Shown: positions 24,329 to 33,559, counted from the stretch's first letter. The stretch is 64,000 nt of DNA from Geomobilimonas luticola (GCF_018476905.1 NZ_JAHCVK010000002.1:433365-497364), one strand, 5' to 3'. Notes: generated by a model from the sequence alone, not told the origin. Program-made: numbers and translations.

Positions 24329-25488
24329 TGGTGAATGCCAAAAATCTACTAAGAAATGCCGTCATAACACTTGGCAATCGCTTTTTTCGTTATTCCCGGC
24401 CACCTGCCGTGCCCGATGGTTACTGCAACATTCTCGTTTTCTGCAGGATGGCAATCGGTGATATTGTAATGGCAATACCCTCATTCAGGGCCTTGCGTCA
24501 CTCGTTTCCCAACGCTCGTATAGTTTTTGTCACCATGGAGTGGAACCGGGAAGTAGTCCGGTCTCTCGATTATTTCGATGAGGTGGTTTACTTAACCAAC
24601 GCCATAGTTATGCATAGGGATATAGGGGGATTACTTAGATTCATCGTATGGTTGAGAACGTGTAAATTTGATATGGCTGTACTGCTAGACACATTTTTAT
24701 TTCCTTTTTATTGCTATATGGCCGGAATTCCTGTGCGTGTTGGGTATGAGTTCGAGAATGAAGGATTTGCATTGACCCACAAAGCTAAAGTCACAGAAAA
24801 TGAATATAGACTGCATAATTTCCTTAAAGTTGTCGGGTTGTCAGGAGCCCAAATAGATGACACGAGCATGGATTTTCCAGTAAAGCTGGATGAGAATGAT
24901 TCCCAGATACTCGAAAAGCTACTACCTCAGCAATTGCTGCAGAGCACTTCTCCTGTAGTTGGCATCGTAGCGGGTGGCGGCCGTAATCCGGGCCAAACAG
25001 TGCTGGCAAAGAACTGGACGACAGAGGGGTTTGCACAGGTCGCACTAGAGTTGATCAAGAAAGACGATGCCATAATTCTGCTTTTTGGCAAAGGCGAAGA
25101 CGATGAGATTGCGACCCGCCTACTTGCGCACGTGCGCAGAGAACATCCTGATTCAGCAGAGCGAATTATCAACGTAGTCAACAAAACGAGTTTGATGCAG
25201 GCAGCCGCTCTCTTGCAAAAATGCGATATCGTCGTTACGAACGACACGGCGCTGATGCACCTGGCTGCCGCAGTCGGAACGCCAACAGTATCTATTTTTG
25301 GCCCAACCAGTCCGGCAAATCTTGCGCCGCGCGGTAATGACCATCGTGTCGTTCAATCAGCAACAGCTTGTTCACCCTGTTACGAAAGTCAGGGATATCT
25401 ACTCTGCCGGAGTGAGTGCATGAAGGAAATAGCATGGTACACGGTCTATAAAGAGGCCGCCGCACTCCTCCAGGACAGGCAGGTGTGA
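24328..25488 (+). CDS. Glycosyltransferase family 9 (heptosyltransferase-like)
   Basis: 386 residues with a GT-B fold. N-domain: ILVFCRMAIGDIVMAIPSFRAL. C-domain: VVGIVAGGGRNPGQTVLAKNW (about 209-230) and the nucleotide-binding VTNDTALMHLAAAVGTPTVS, followed by FGPTSPANLAPRG. The family transfers heptose or related sugars from ADP-activated donors, usually in LPS core assembly; here it sits inside the polysaccharide locus. It starts at TAATG, overlapping the polymerase stop, and ends in a GTGA overlap with the next gene. AT-rich in its first half. Confidence 0.88.
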   Translation: MVNAKNLLRNAVITLGNRFFRYSRPPAVPDGYCNILVFCRMAIGDIVMAIPSFRALRHSFPNARIVFVTMEWNREVVRSLDYFDEVVYLTNAIVMHRDIGGLLRFIVWLRTCKFDMAVLLDTFLFPFYCYMAGIPVRVGYEFENEGFALTHKAKVTENEYRLHNFLKVVGLSGAQIDDTSMDFPVKLDENDSQILEKLLPQQLLQSTSPVVGIVAGGGRNPGQTVLAKNWTTEGFAQVALELIKKDDAIILLFGKGEDDEIATRLLAHVRREHPDSAERIINVVNKTSLMQAAALLQKCDIVVTNDTALMHLAAAVGTPTVSIFGPTSPANLAPRGNDHRVVQSATACSPCYESQGYLLCRSECMKEIAWYTVYKEAAALLQDRQV

Positions 25489-26639
25489 ACCATATGCGCA
25501 TCGTGGTGAACGGCAGGTTCAGCGGAAGAAAGACAGGCGTGGGGAGGGTGATCGAAAACCTGTTCAAGTCGCTGCAGGATATTGACCTTGAAAACGAGTA
25601 CTTCATCTATGTGAACGAGGAGTTCAAGGACTTCATACACTTTACCAATCCACGCTTTCACCTGATTTCCAACGGCATTCCGGCCGGCAACAGTCTATTG
25701 AACCACCTGTGGACCCAGACGGGGTTCGTGTACAGTATCTTCGCGCAGAAGGCCGATCTGGTGATCCTTCCCCAGATCAATCTCTATATGTTCAAGCTGG
25801 CGCCGACCATTCTGTTTCAGCACGACCTTATCGAGCATCACATTCCTAACCAGAAATGGTACAAGCTACTGTTCCGGAGGCTGGCATTCCCCCTGGCCAT
25901 GCGACTCTCTGACGTAATAGTCAGCGTTTCGGAAAACACCCGGAACGACGTCAAGCACATTTACCATGTGCCAGACCGTAAGCTCGCCGTAATACGTAAC
26001 GGTGTCGACCTCTCCCTGTTCCGGCCTGTCGACCGTGATGTGGCAAAACAGCACGTTCGGTCGAAGTTCGGCATAGATGACGATTACATCCTGTACACCG
26101 GCACGCTCACGTTACCCCAGAAGAACCTGCTGCGCCTGGTCGATGCCTATCATGCCCTGACGTTGAAGGGAGTGCGGCACCAGCTTGTCATGACCGGTGG
26201 CAAGGGTAAGGATGCCCACCTGATCCATCAGAAGGTCGCTGAACTCGGCCTTGGCCAGAGAGTACTATTTACCGGTTACACCCAGGACGAGGACCTGCCG
26301 TATCTGTACAGCGCCGCTACCGTTTTTTGCTTTCCCTCGTTGTACGAAGGTTTCGGACTGCCCGTGCTGGAGTCCATGGCATGCGGGTGTCCGGTGGTTA
26401 CGTCCAACTCGTCTTCCCTTTGCGAGGTCGGCGGTGACGCTGCCCTTCTCGTCGACCCTTTAGACAGTGGTGCCATAGCAGAAGCTGTGTGTACCCTGAT
26501 CACCCACGATGAACTGAGGACTGAGTACTCGGCAAAAGGACTGGAGCGTGCACGCCAGTTCTCCTGGGATCGGGCTGGAAGGCAACTGCTGGACACGATC
26601 AACGTCGTTGGACGACAGGCGGCTTCACGAGCATCCTGA
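25485..26639 (+). CDS. Glycosyltransferase family 4 (GT-B)
   Basis: About 381-384 residues. The N-terminus contains the donor-domain GRFSGRKTGVGRVIENLF. The C-terminal Rossmann domain has ILYTGTLTLPQKNLLRLVDA, then VLFTGYTQDEDLPYLYSAA, and the EX7E motif in FPSLYEGFGLPVLESMACG. The first in-frame start is a GTG (25485) overlapping the previous stop; the ATG at 25494 is equally plausible. It is probably a mannosyl- or rhamnosyl-type transferase in repeat-unit assembly; the sugar cannot be read. Confidence 0.9.
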   Translation: MNHMRIVVNGRFSGRKTGVGRVIENLFKSLQDIDLENEYFIYVNEEFKDFIHFTNPRFHLISNGIPAGNSLLNHLWTQTGFVYSIFAQKADLVILPQINLYMFKLAPTILFQHDLIEHHIPNQKWYKLLFRRLAFPLAMRLSDVIVSVSENTRNDVKHIYHVPDRKLAVIRNGVDLSLFRPVDRDVAKQHVRSKFGIDDDYILYTGTLTLPQKNLLRLVDAYHALTLKGVRHQLVMTGGKGKDAHLIHQKVAELGLGQRVLFTGYTQDEDLPYLYSAATVFCFPSLYEGFGLPVLESMACGCPVVTSNSSSLCEVGGDAALLVDPLDSGAIAEAVCTLITHDELRTEYSAKGLERARQFSWDRAGRQLLDTINVVGRQAASRAS

Positions 26640-26645
26640 TTACCC

Positions 26646-27449
26646 ATGGTGGACGAGAGTCACACCATGCACGAAGGGACGGCAATGCAAAACCAATGGA
26701 CATCCCTTTTGAAGGACAGTGTTATCTGGAAGGGCTACGATGACCAGCATTCGATCGAAGTCGCCCGCCTCAAGATACAGAACTTTATCGTGCCGCAGTT
26801 GCAGCGCTTGAATGCAACCCGCATTCTTGAGGTCGGGTGCGGAAGCGGGGTCGGCCCGGTTGTCCTGAGGGAATCGGGATTCGAGGCCTACGGCATCGAC
26901 CCCCATTTCAAAGACGACGTAACCGACACGTACAGCTTTCTGATCAGCGGAGAGGGGAAAAGGATTCCGTTCCCTGACCGGCATTTCGATCTCGTTTATT
27001 CTCTCGAAACGATCGAACATGTCGGAACGCGCGACGGCATGCTGGAACTGGCAGAAGATTACCAAATCGAGCGACGCCTCTTCATAAGGGAGCTGTGCAG
27101 GGTTTCCTCTCGCCACGTCATCATAACGACGCCGAACAAGTATTTTCCCGTGGACGAGCACCACGTCGATATGCACGGGAATCCCGGTTTTCGAGTTCAT
27201 TCTCCCTTCGAGAACAAGACCCTTTCCGCGAGGGAGTTGAGAAATGGTTTTCGCGAATTCGGTTTTGAGCTGGATGCATTCCTGAACCCCCGGGGGTACT
27301 ATCAGTTGGAGCGCGTCAAAAAGAAATTCGGCCGTATTGGGAGCCTCGTTTCGGATGGATTGTTACGGCTTTCCTCGAATCGCCTTATCGGCGGTTCCTT
27401 TTTGAATCCCCATCTTTTCCTGCTTTTCAGGAGACTGGATAGAGCATGA
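26646..27449 (+). CDS. SAM-dependent methyltransferase
   Basis: 267 residues, class I. Motif I is ILEVGCGSGVGPVVLRESG (about 60-78), the acidic residue lies in YGIDPHF, and motif II in FDLVYSLETIEHVGTRDGML. It ends with a four-base ATGA overlap with the next glycosyltransferase gene and so is co-translated with it. It is the third of four methyltransferases in the locus, so a heavily methylated polysaccharide is likely. The acceptor is unknown. Confidence 0.85.
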   Translation: MVDESHTMHEGTAMQNQWTSLLKDSVIWKGYDDQHSIEVARLKIQNFIVPQLQRLNATRILEVGCGSGVGPVVLRESGFEAYGIDPHFKDDVTDTYSFLISGEGKRIPFPDRHFDLVYSLETIEHVGTRDGMLELAEDYQIERRLFIRELCRVSSRHVIITTPNKYFPVDEHHVDMHGNPGFRVHSPFENKTLSARELRNGFREFGFELDAFLNPRGYYQLERVKKKFGRIGSLVSDGLLRLSSNRLIGGSFLNPHLFLLFRRLDRA

Positions 27450-28492
27450 GGATCGCCTTCATCACACTGAAAGGTCTTCCCTATTGCGGTGGTATCGAGA
27501 AATACACCGAGGAGGTCGGATCCAGGCTCGCCGCGAAAGGGTACGAGGTGACGGTCTACACGATGCGGCACTACAGCGGGAGCAGTGGTGTGTACCGGGG
27601 GATGAAGATCGTTGCACTCCCTTCGCTCCGCGGCAGAAGCCTTGAGAAACTTGGCACCGCCTTCACCGCGACCCTGACAGAGTCAATCAGCGGAAATGCG
27701 GATGTTGTTCATTTCCATGCCTTCGGCCCGGCGGCATTCTGCTTCATTCCCCGTCTGCTTGGGAGGAAAGTCGTGGTACAGGGGCACGGCATAGAATGGC
27801 AACGCGCCAAATGGGGAAGTATCGGGAAACTGGTCCTCAAACTCCTGGAAAGTCCGTCGGTGAGGTTCCCCCACATCCTTACGACCGTATCAAAGGTGCA
27901 GAAATCCTATCTGGCGGAACGGTATCAGCGGGAATGCGTGTATATTCCAACGGGGGTGAATCCGCCGCAGTATGAAAAGCCGAATCTGATCCGACAGTTC
28001 GGCCTCGGGGAAAACGATTACATCCTTTTTGCCGCAAGGCTCGTGGAGGAAAAGGGCGCCCACTATCTCCTGAAGGCGTATCAACAATTGAATACCAGCC
28101 TGAAACTCGTCATTGCCGGAGATGCCGAGCATGAAACCGGCTACAAGGACGAACTCCTGAAGATCGCAGCGGCAAACAGGAACATCATCTTCACAGGCTT
28201 TGCGACTGGCGACCTGCTGTGCGAACTGTTGACCAACTGTTACCTGTTCGTTCATCCGTCGGAAATCGAAGGGCTGTCAACGGTCCTCCTCGAAGCGATG
28301 AGCTATGGGAATTGCTGCCTTGTCAGCGACATCCCTGAAAATCTCGAGGCGTTGCACGGGCTCGGCTATTCCTTCAGGAACAAAGATGTTTCTGACCTGG
28401 CAAAGAAACTGGACTATCTGATCAATGACAAGCATGCCGTGGATGCTTTCAAGGAACAGGCGAAAACGCATGTGCTTGCCAACCACTCCTAG
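27446..28492 (+). CDS. Glycosyltransferase family 4, C-terminally truncated by an amber codon
   Basis: 348 residues to a TAG at 28490-28492. GT-B architecture: acceptor domain ITLKGLPYCGGIEKYTEEVG, linker, and donor domain YILFAARLVEEKGAHYLLKA, then IIFTGFATGDLLCELLTNC and the EX7E region HPSEIEGLSTVLLEAMSYG. The frame continues after the amber codon for 16 more sense codons to a second TAG (28541-28543), encoding DRIADQFEALYNTMCG. That is the usual final helix of this family, normally preceded by Trp (YSWD-type). TGG to TAG at the Trp codon would explain it. Loss of this short helix may or may not abolish activity. It could also be a sequence error. Confidence 0.85.
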   Translation: MRIAFITLKGLPYCGGIEKYTEEVGSRLAAKGYEVTVYTMRHYSGSSGVYRGMKIVALPSLRGRSLEKLGTAFTATLTESISGNADVVHFHAFGPAAFCFIPRLLGRKVVVQGHGIEWQRAKWGSIGKLVLKLLESPSVRFPHILTTVSKVQKSYLAERYQRECVYIPTGVNPPQYEKPNLIRQFGLGENDYILFAARLVEEKGAHYLLKAYQQLNTSLKLVIAGDAEHETGYKDELLKIAAANRNIIFTGFATGDLLCELLTNCYLFVHPSEIEGLSTVLLEAMSYGNCCLVSDIPENLEALHGLGYSFRNKDVSDLAKKLDYLINDKHAVDAFKEQAKTHVLANHS

Positions 28493-28543
28493 GATAGAAT
28501 CGCGGATCAGTTCGAAGCGTTGTACAACACTATGTGCGGATAG
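28490..28543 (+). other. Amber codon and residual C-terminal helix of the GT4 gene
   Basis: TAG at 28490-28492 interrupts the frame. Codons 28493-28540 read DRIADQFEALYNTMCG, then TAG. The residues before the stop are LANHS, so the restored text HS-W-DRIA would fit the family's closing helix. Confidence 0.7.
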
Positions 28544-28567
28544 AAAGAAAAGTTCGGTGCCAAGACC

Positions 28568-29530
28568 ATGAGTACTATCAAATTCGCGAGCATCATCGTT
28601 ACGTACCGGTGCAATGCCCGATGCCACATGTGCAACACCTGGCAATATCCCACTGACGCAGATCAGGAGATCGGCGTAGCGGACTATGAAAAGCTGCCTT
28701 TTATGAACACGGTGAATGTGACCGGAGGCGAAGCGTTTCTGCGGGAAGACCTTGACGCTATCGTCTCCGTCTTGAAAAAAAAGTCGCGGCGAGTGGTCAT
28801 CAGTTCCAATGGGTTCTATACTGAAAAAATAGTGCAACTGTTCAGCAAGCACCGTGATATCGGCATCAGGATAAGCATTGAAGGACTGCCGGCGGCAAAT
28901 GATGAATTGAGGGGCCTTAAAGACGGCTTCGACCATGGCATCAGAAGTTTGCTCGAACTGCATCGGATGGGCATCAAAGATATAGGTTTCGGCATAACCG
29001 TATCGGACCGAAACGCGAAAGATCTGCTGGAACTGTATGAATTGTCAAGAATGATGGGCCTGGAATTCGCCACGGCAGCTATTCACAATGCCTTCTATTT
29101 CCACAAATCAGACAACATGTTTGAACAGCCCGAGGAAGCAGTTGCAGAATTCAAAAAACTGATACGCGAACAGTTAAAGTCAAGGAAGGTGAAGGAATGG
29201 TTCAGGGCATATTTCAATTACGGCCTGATAAATTTCATCGAGGGGAAGCCACGCCTCCTGCCGTGTAACATGGGGCATGATTCGTTTTTTCTCGACCCGT
29301 ACGGTGAGGTATATCCCTGCAATGTCATGCAGGAAAGCATGGGGAATATCCGCGATCAAGCTTTTTCAGAGATATGGAATTCTCCAGACGCGGAAGATAT
29401 ACGGAGAAAGGTCAAACATTGTACGAACAACTGCTGGATGATCGGTTCCGTCAGCCAGCAGATGAAAAAGAATCTCTGGCTTCCCGCTCGCTGGATTCTG
29501 CAGAACAAATTTATGAAAGACGGGGAATAG
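28568..29530 (+). CDS. Radical SAM protein with SPASM-like C-terminal Cys region
   Basis: 320 residues. The radical SAM [4Fe-4S] motif is CNARCHMCNTW (about 16-26), with the SAM-binding GGEAFLREDL at about 57-66. The C-terminal third has further cysteines (LLPCNMGHDSFFLDPYGEVY, then PCNVMQESMGNI, and HCTNNCWM), typical of a SPASM or twitch auxiliary cluster. Such enzymes carry out radical modifications of peptides, lipids or sugars. Inside a glycan locus a sugar dehydration, epimerisation or tailoring step is the likeliest role, but this is inference. The genes on both sides read the same way. Confidence 0.88.
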   Translation: MSTIKFASIIVTYRCNARCHMCNTWQYPTDADQEIGVADYEKLPFMNTVNVTGGEAFLREDLDAIVSVLKKKSRRVVISSNGFYTEKIVQLFSKHRDIGIRISIEGLPAANDELRGLKDGFDHGIRSLLELHRMGIKDIGFGITVSDRNAKDLLELYELSRMMGLEFATAAIHNAFYFHKSDNMFEQPEEAVAEFKKLIREQLKSRKVKEWFRAYFNYGLINFIEGKPRLLPCNMGHDSFFLDPYGEVYPCNVMQESMGNIRDQAFSEIWNSPDAEDIRRKVKHCTNNCWMIGSVSQQMKKNLWLPARWILQNKFMKDGE

Positions 29531-29578
29531 GAGACTCGTTCACCGCTGGATTGAGCGTGCGCCTCCTCAAATGACGCC

Positions 29579-30325
29579 ATGATAAAAGAATATGTCAGAT
29601 ACCAGATAGCCAGGATCCTTCCCCGGCCCACGAAAGAACCGAGAATAATTCCGCGAGACGTCACGCTGAACGATGTATCCTTGACGCTCTACGACTATGA
29701 TACCTCGTTCGCGCTGCTGGCGGTCCATCGTGAACTGAAAAAAGACTGCTACGGCATAAATCACATACCGTTCAAAGAAAACGATATCGTCATCGACATC
29801 GGCGGTCATGTGGGGTACTTTTCCCTGTACCTCGCCAAGCGCTTTCCCTTCATCACCATCTATACCTTCGAACCGACACCGCACAATTACCGCAATCTGG
29901 TTGAAAATATCAGGGTAAACGGGGTGAAGAACGTCACGGCATTCAACAAGGCCGTAACCAGGGACGGAAGACCGCTGGATATGCTGGTGCATCCGTCGAA
30001 TACAGGCGGGGCTTCGGGACAACAGAAGGACCTGCATTTGCCGGAGCACGAGTTCTTTTCTGCAGAATCTGTGACGCTGGATGGAATATTCCGCGAGCAG
30101 TCAATCGAAACATGCAAGCTGTTAAAGATAGACTGTGAAGGGTCGGAGCATGAAATCCTGCTCAACACCGACGTATTGGGCAGGATCGAATACCTTGCGG
30201 GAGAGTTTCACATCAACGATTTTCTTGAGAGCGAAGGGTACTCGCTCGAAAGACTGCGGGTACATTGTGAACATTTTATCGACTCCAGGCATATGAACAT
30301 AACCGAATGTCGCATGGCCGAGTGA
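29579..30325 (+). CDS. FkbM-family methyltransferase
   Basis: 248 residues. SAM motif I is DIVIDIGGHVGYFSLYLAKRF (about 62-82; the first 20 residues show the pattern), followed by TFEPTPHNYRNLVENI and the late LLKIDCEGSEHEILLN, which are the FkbM signature segments. The family O-methylates sugars or polyketides, so it is probably a sugar O-methyltransferase in polysaccharide tailoring. No strong ribosome site precedes the ATG. It is the last cytosolic tailoring gene before two exported proteins. Confidence 0.88.
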   Translation: MIKEYVRYQIARILPRPTKEPRIIPRDVTLNDVSLTLYDYDTSFALLAVHRELKKDCYGINHIPFKENDIVIDIGGHVGYFSLYLAKRFPFITIYTFEPTPHNYRNLVENIRVNGVKNVTAFNKAVTRDGRPLDMLVHPSNTGGASGQQKDLHLPEHEFFSAESVTLDGIFREQSIETCKLLKIDCEGSEHEILLNTDVLGRIEYLAGEFHINDFLESEGYSLERLRVHCEHFIDSRHMNITECRMAE

Positions 30326-30338
30326 AAGGTCAAAGACA

Positions 30339-31901
30339 ATGCGTATAGTATTCCTCGGGTTGCTCCTCTTGATCAGCCAGTTCGCGGTTCCTGCTCTGGT
30401 GCACAGCGCGCCGTTGCCGCCCGCCCCCCCTATTCCCGCAGCTGCCTCTGTCAATGCCCGCACTTACGGCTCAATCTCCGCCGCCATATCTGCTGCTCAC
30501 GGTAAAACCCTGGTGATTTCAGATCTCCAGAAACTTTCCGGGGATCTCGTAATTCCTTCAGACGTTTCCCTGTCCATTGCAAAAGGTGGGGCGATCGTAA
30601 ACCCGGCCAAGTATACGGTTACCATTGCCGGGCCTTTTACCGCGGGGCTCTATAAGGTGTTTGAGGGATTCAGACAGGGAGACATCCATTTTATCGATGG
30701 TTCGGTGAAAGAAGTTTCTCCCCAATGGTGGGGTGAAAACAGTGCGGCCAGCATCAACAAGGCGATCAATGCGTTTCCCAAAGTCTTCTGTCCTCCCGGG
30801 CTTTACCTGATCGAATCGGAAGTACTGCTGAACTCCAATACGCATTTGCGCGGTGTGCGGGGAAAGACTGTTTTCCAGCGTCCCCGAGGAGTGAGATATA
30901 CGGGGAAAAACATCGCCGGGGTCACCTATGCCGACCCGTTCATGATAGGCTTTTATACGTATGGCTCCGGCAACTATTCCGCAAGAACGAATGTGACCGT
31001 AGAAGGGATAACTGTTGACGGCAATTCGTACAATTCTACCGACAGTGGACGGATGGCGGGGATATACCTGCATAGTGGATCACATCTCAGCGTGATCGAT
31101 TGTGAGGTTAAGAACCTGGGGAGAACGGCGGATTTCGTACTGAGTATCGGCATAGCATTCAGTTGGGTAAAAGACGGGGTCATAAAAAAGTGCCAGAGCC
31201 ATGACAACTCTGGCGATGGGATCAATGTCTTTGCCTTCAACCAGGATGTCGTCGTGACTGAAAATGAAACATACCGCAACGGAGTGGCCGGAATAGAGGT
31301 GGAAGGACGGCTGGGGACAAGTTACAACTTGCCGAGAAACAAGCGCATCGTCGTAGCCAGGAACTACACCCATGACAATGCCGGGGTTCCGTGGGGGGCC
31401 GGTGGCAGCTATGGCCACGGAATCCTCGTTACGTGGAGCGATGATGTTGTGGTAAGCGATAATGTCGTGTCTGCCAACACAATCTGGATCGGGGCCATTA
31501 CCGTCATGGGGTCGACGAATATCGTCATCAGGAATAATTCGATCACCGGCAATTTGTCAGCCAGTCCGGTGGACCCGACCGGTTATGGTATCGGGATTTT
31601 CGCCCAGTACGACGTTTATGGAGACAATGGCGTAAACAGGAACATTAACATCGCCAATAATTCGATACTTAATAACCGCAATGGCATTTTCGTAAGGGAT
31701 GCCCAGGATGTATCCATCGTAGGAAACACCATAGAAGGTATGGCTACGAAAAGTGACGGGATAATTTACGAAAAGGGAGCCGTGGGTAAGAAGCTGGAGG
31801 TTAAAGGCAACGTCGTGAAGGTTCGACCGGGCTCTTCCACGATAGGTATCAAGGGTACGCGTGAGGATGTAACCATCACAAACAATACATTTCCCGACTG
31901 A
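30339..31901 (+). CDS. Exported right-handed beta-helix protein
   Basis: 520 residues. Signal peptide about 1-27 (LGLLLLISQFAVPALVHS). Then comes a Pro/Ala linker, an N-terminal capping region like those of pectate-lyase-fold proteins (SPQWWGENSAASINKAINAF), and a parallel beta-helix from about 200 to the end with many short coils (VTVEGITVDGNSYNS; ISIVGN-like repeats such as NRNGIFVRDAQDVSIVGNTI). Periplasmic or secreted beta-helix proteins in EPS loci are often lyases or epimerases that trim or edit the polymer (AlgG-like). No catalytic set could be confirmed by eye. It lies between the FkbM and Wzi-like genes. Confidence 0.85.
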   Translation: MRIVFLGLLLLISQFAVPALVHSAPLPPAPPIPAAASVNARTYGSISAAISAAHGKTLVISDLQKLSGDLVIPSDVSLSIAKGGAIVNPAKYTVTIAGPFTAGLYKVFEGFRQGDIHFIDGSVKEVSPQWWGENSAASINKAINAFPKVFCPPGLYLIESEVLLNSNTHLRGVRGKTVFQRPRGVRYTGKNIAGVTYADPFMIGFYTYGSGNYSARTNVTVEGITVDGNSYNSTDSGRMAGIYLHSGSHLSVIDCEVKNLGRTADFVLSIGIAFSWVKDGVIKKCQSHDNSGDGINVFAFNQDVVVTENETYRNGVAGIEVEGRLGTSYNLPRNKRIVVARNYTHDNAGVPWGAGGSYGHGILVTWSDDVVVSDNVVSANTIWIGAITVMGSTNIVIRNNSITGNLSASPVDPTGYGIGIFAQYDVYGDNGVNRNINIANNSILNNRNGIFVRDAQDVSIVGNTIEGMATKSDGIIYEKGAVGKKLEVKGNVVKVRPGSSTIGIKGTREDVTITNNTFPD

Positions 31902-31936
31902 ACCATACCACTGAAAAGCAATGAGGATGGAATGAC

Positions 31937-33559
31937 ATGGTCAAAATTCGTCAAGCACTGGCTATCATACCGATTGCTGCCATTTTGGCTGCCTGCGTCG
32001 TCACGGATTGCGAGGCCCTCTCCTCTGCCAATATTTCACTGGACAGCCCCATCTACCCGTATCTGGAAAAACTGGCCGGCATGGGGCTGATTCACTCGGA
32101 CGTCAGGGGGATAAAGCCCTATTCGAAGGCCGAGGCTGCCCGACTCCTTCTGGAAGCCGAGGGAAATGTCAAGGACCGTGGCGATGCACCGGTTTTTGCC
32201 GTTGACCTGATCGAGAGGGGACGGGAACTACTCCGGCGCGAGGTGACCCTGAAGCAGGAACCTGCGAAGGAATCCCCGCGGTTTGATTTCAACCCTGCGT
32301 CATCGGTCCTCATCCGCTATGTTCATCTCGATGGCAAACCCCGCAGTTATGAACGCCAGGTCCATGACCCCGGAAACGACGGTGTATTCGGCATCGGCCA
32401 GGGGCTGCGGCCAGCGAACCCCTACCCTACCCCGGTCCAGCTCCATGGCACGGAAGGCACGCCACTCTTCGAAAACAACGACGGCATCGTCTACCGGAGG
32501 GGGAACAACGGTGAAGTGCGCTGGGCTGCCGAGGGGTATGTCCTGGACAAAATGGCGGCGCTTCTGGAACCGTCGCTGCTGGTTACCGGCTCCGATACCA
32601 CCCTGCGGCTCAACAGGGGATACCTCAAGGTGGGAGGGAAAAGCCTCGAGCTGGAAGTGGGAAGGGACGAAAACTGGCTGGGGCTGGGGTACCGTGGGGC
32701 GATAACCCTGACCAACAATGCCCGCAACCTCGACTTCGTCAAGCTGTCGAGCCCCGAGCCATTTCGTGTCGACTGGCTGTCGTGGCTCGGCGACATGAAG
32801 TATGCCTTCATTTTTTCACGGCTGGACAGAACGTATGTCGATGGACAGGAACGTCAACCGTGGTTCTACGCCCTGAAGCTCAGCATGAAACCGACCGCCA
32901 ATCTCGAGATCGGGTTGAACCTGGGGCGGATGCAGGGGGGGCCGGGCACGGACAACAGCCTGGATGCCTGGGTAAAGGGGCTCGTGGGTGGGACGACTTC
33001 CGATAATTCGAAGGCCAATGCCGGTTTCGAGGCCCGTTACCGTCTGCCGTGGCTGCGCAACACCGAACTGTACGGAGAACTTTCCGGTTGCGACGTGGCG
33101 ACGTTCTGGCCCATAGTGGAGAGCTACCTCGCCGGCATCCATATCCCGATGTTGACGGCGGACGGAAGAAACGAGTTCCGTTTCGAATACTTCAGGGGGA
33201 ACAACATCCTCTACTGGAGCGACAAGTTCCCGGAAGGATTCCTCTATCACAACATGACCTTCGGCCATTCCCAGGGGGGGGCCGTGGATGATTATTTCTT
33301 CCGCTATGCCCACTGGTTCGACGGGAGAAACAACCTGGCGCTGGAGTATTTCTTCACGGAACGTGGCTCGTTCGGTCTTTTGCCCGGTCAGGCCGTGGAG
33401 AGGAAGAACGCGGGGCGGGTGTTCTGGACGGTGCCGGTGTACGGCGATGTCGATGCCCAGATGATGTATGGGGTGGAACATATCACCAACGTGGACCTTG
33501 TGGGTGGTCAGAACCGTACCAATCAGCTGGCGAAGTTCGAACTCCGCTACCGGTACTGA
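31937..33559 (+). CDS. Capsule assembly Wzi-family outer-membrane protein
   Basis: 540 residues. Signal peptide about 1-28 (AIIPIAAILAACVVTDCEA). A conserved N-terminal region (about 34-75: ISLDSPIYPYLEKLAGMGLI, then KPYSKAEAARLLLEAE) is followed by a beta-barrel with alternating aromatic strands (SLELEVGRDENWLGLGYRGA; EFRFEYFRGNNILYWSDKF; YGVEHITNVD near the end). Wzi-type proteins anchor or organise capsule at the outer surface. The final residues (FELRYRY) are a classic outer-membrane barrel end with C-terminal aromatic. It is the last gene of the locus, followed by a strong terminator. Confidence 0.88.
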   Translation: MVKIRQALAIIPIAAILAACVVTDCEALSSANISLDSPIYPYLEKLAGMGLIHSDVRGIKPYSKAEAARLLLEAEGNVKDRGDAPVFAVDLIERGRELLRREVTLKQEPAKESPRFDFNPASSVLIRYVHLDGKPRSYERQVHDPGNDGVFGIGQGLRPANPYPTPVQLHGTEGTPLFENNDGIVYRRGNNGEVRWAAEGYVLDKMAALLEPSLLVTGSDTTLRLNRGYLKVGGKSLELEVGRDENWLGLGYRGAITLTNNARNLDFVKLSSPEPFRVDWLSWLGDMKYAFIFSRLDRTYVDGQERQPWFYALKLSMKPTANLEIGLNLGRMQGGPGTDNSLDAWVKGLVGGTTSDNSKANAGFEARYRLPWLRNTELYGELSGCDVATFWPIVESYLAGIHIPMLTADGRNEFRFEYFRGNNILYWSDKFPEGFLYHNMTFGHSQGGAVDDYFFRYAHWFDGRNNLALEYFFTERGSFGLLPGQAVERKNAGRVFWTVPVYGDVDAQMMYGVEHITNVDLVGGQNRTNQLAKFELRYRY

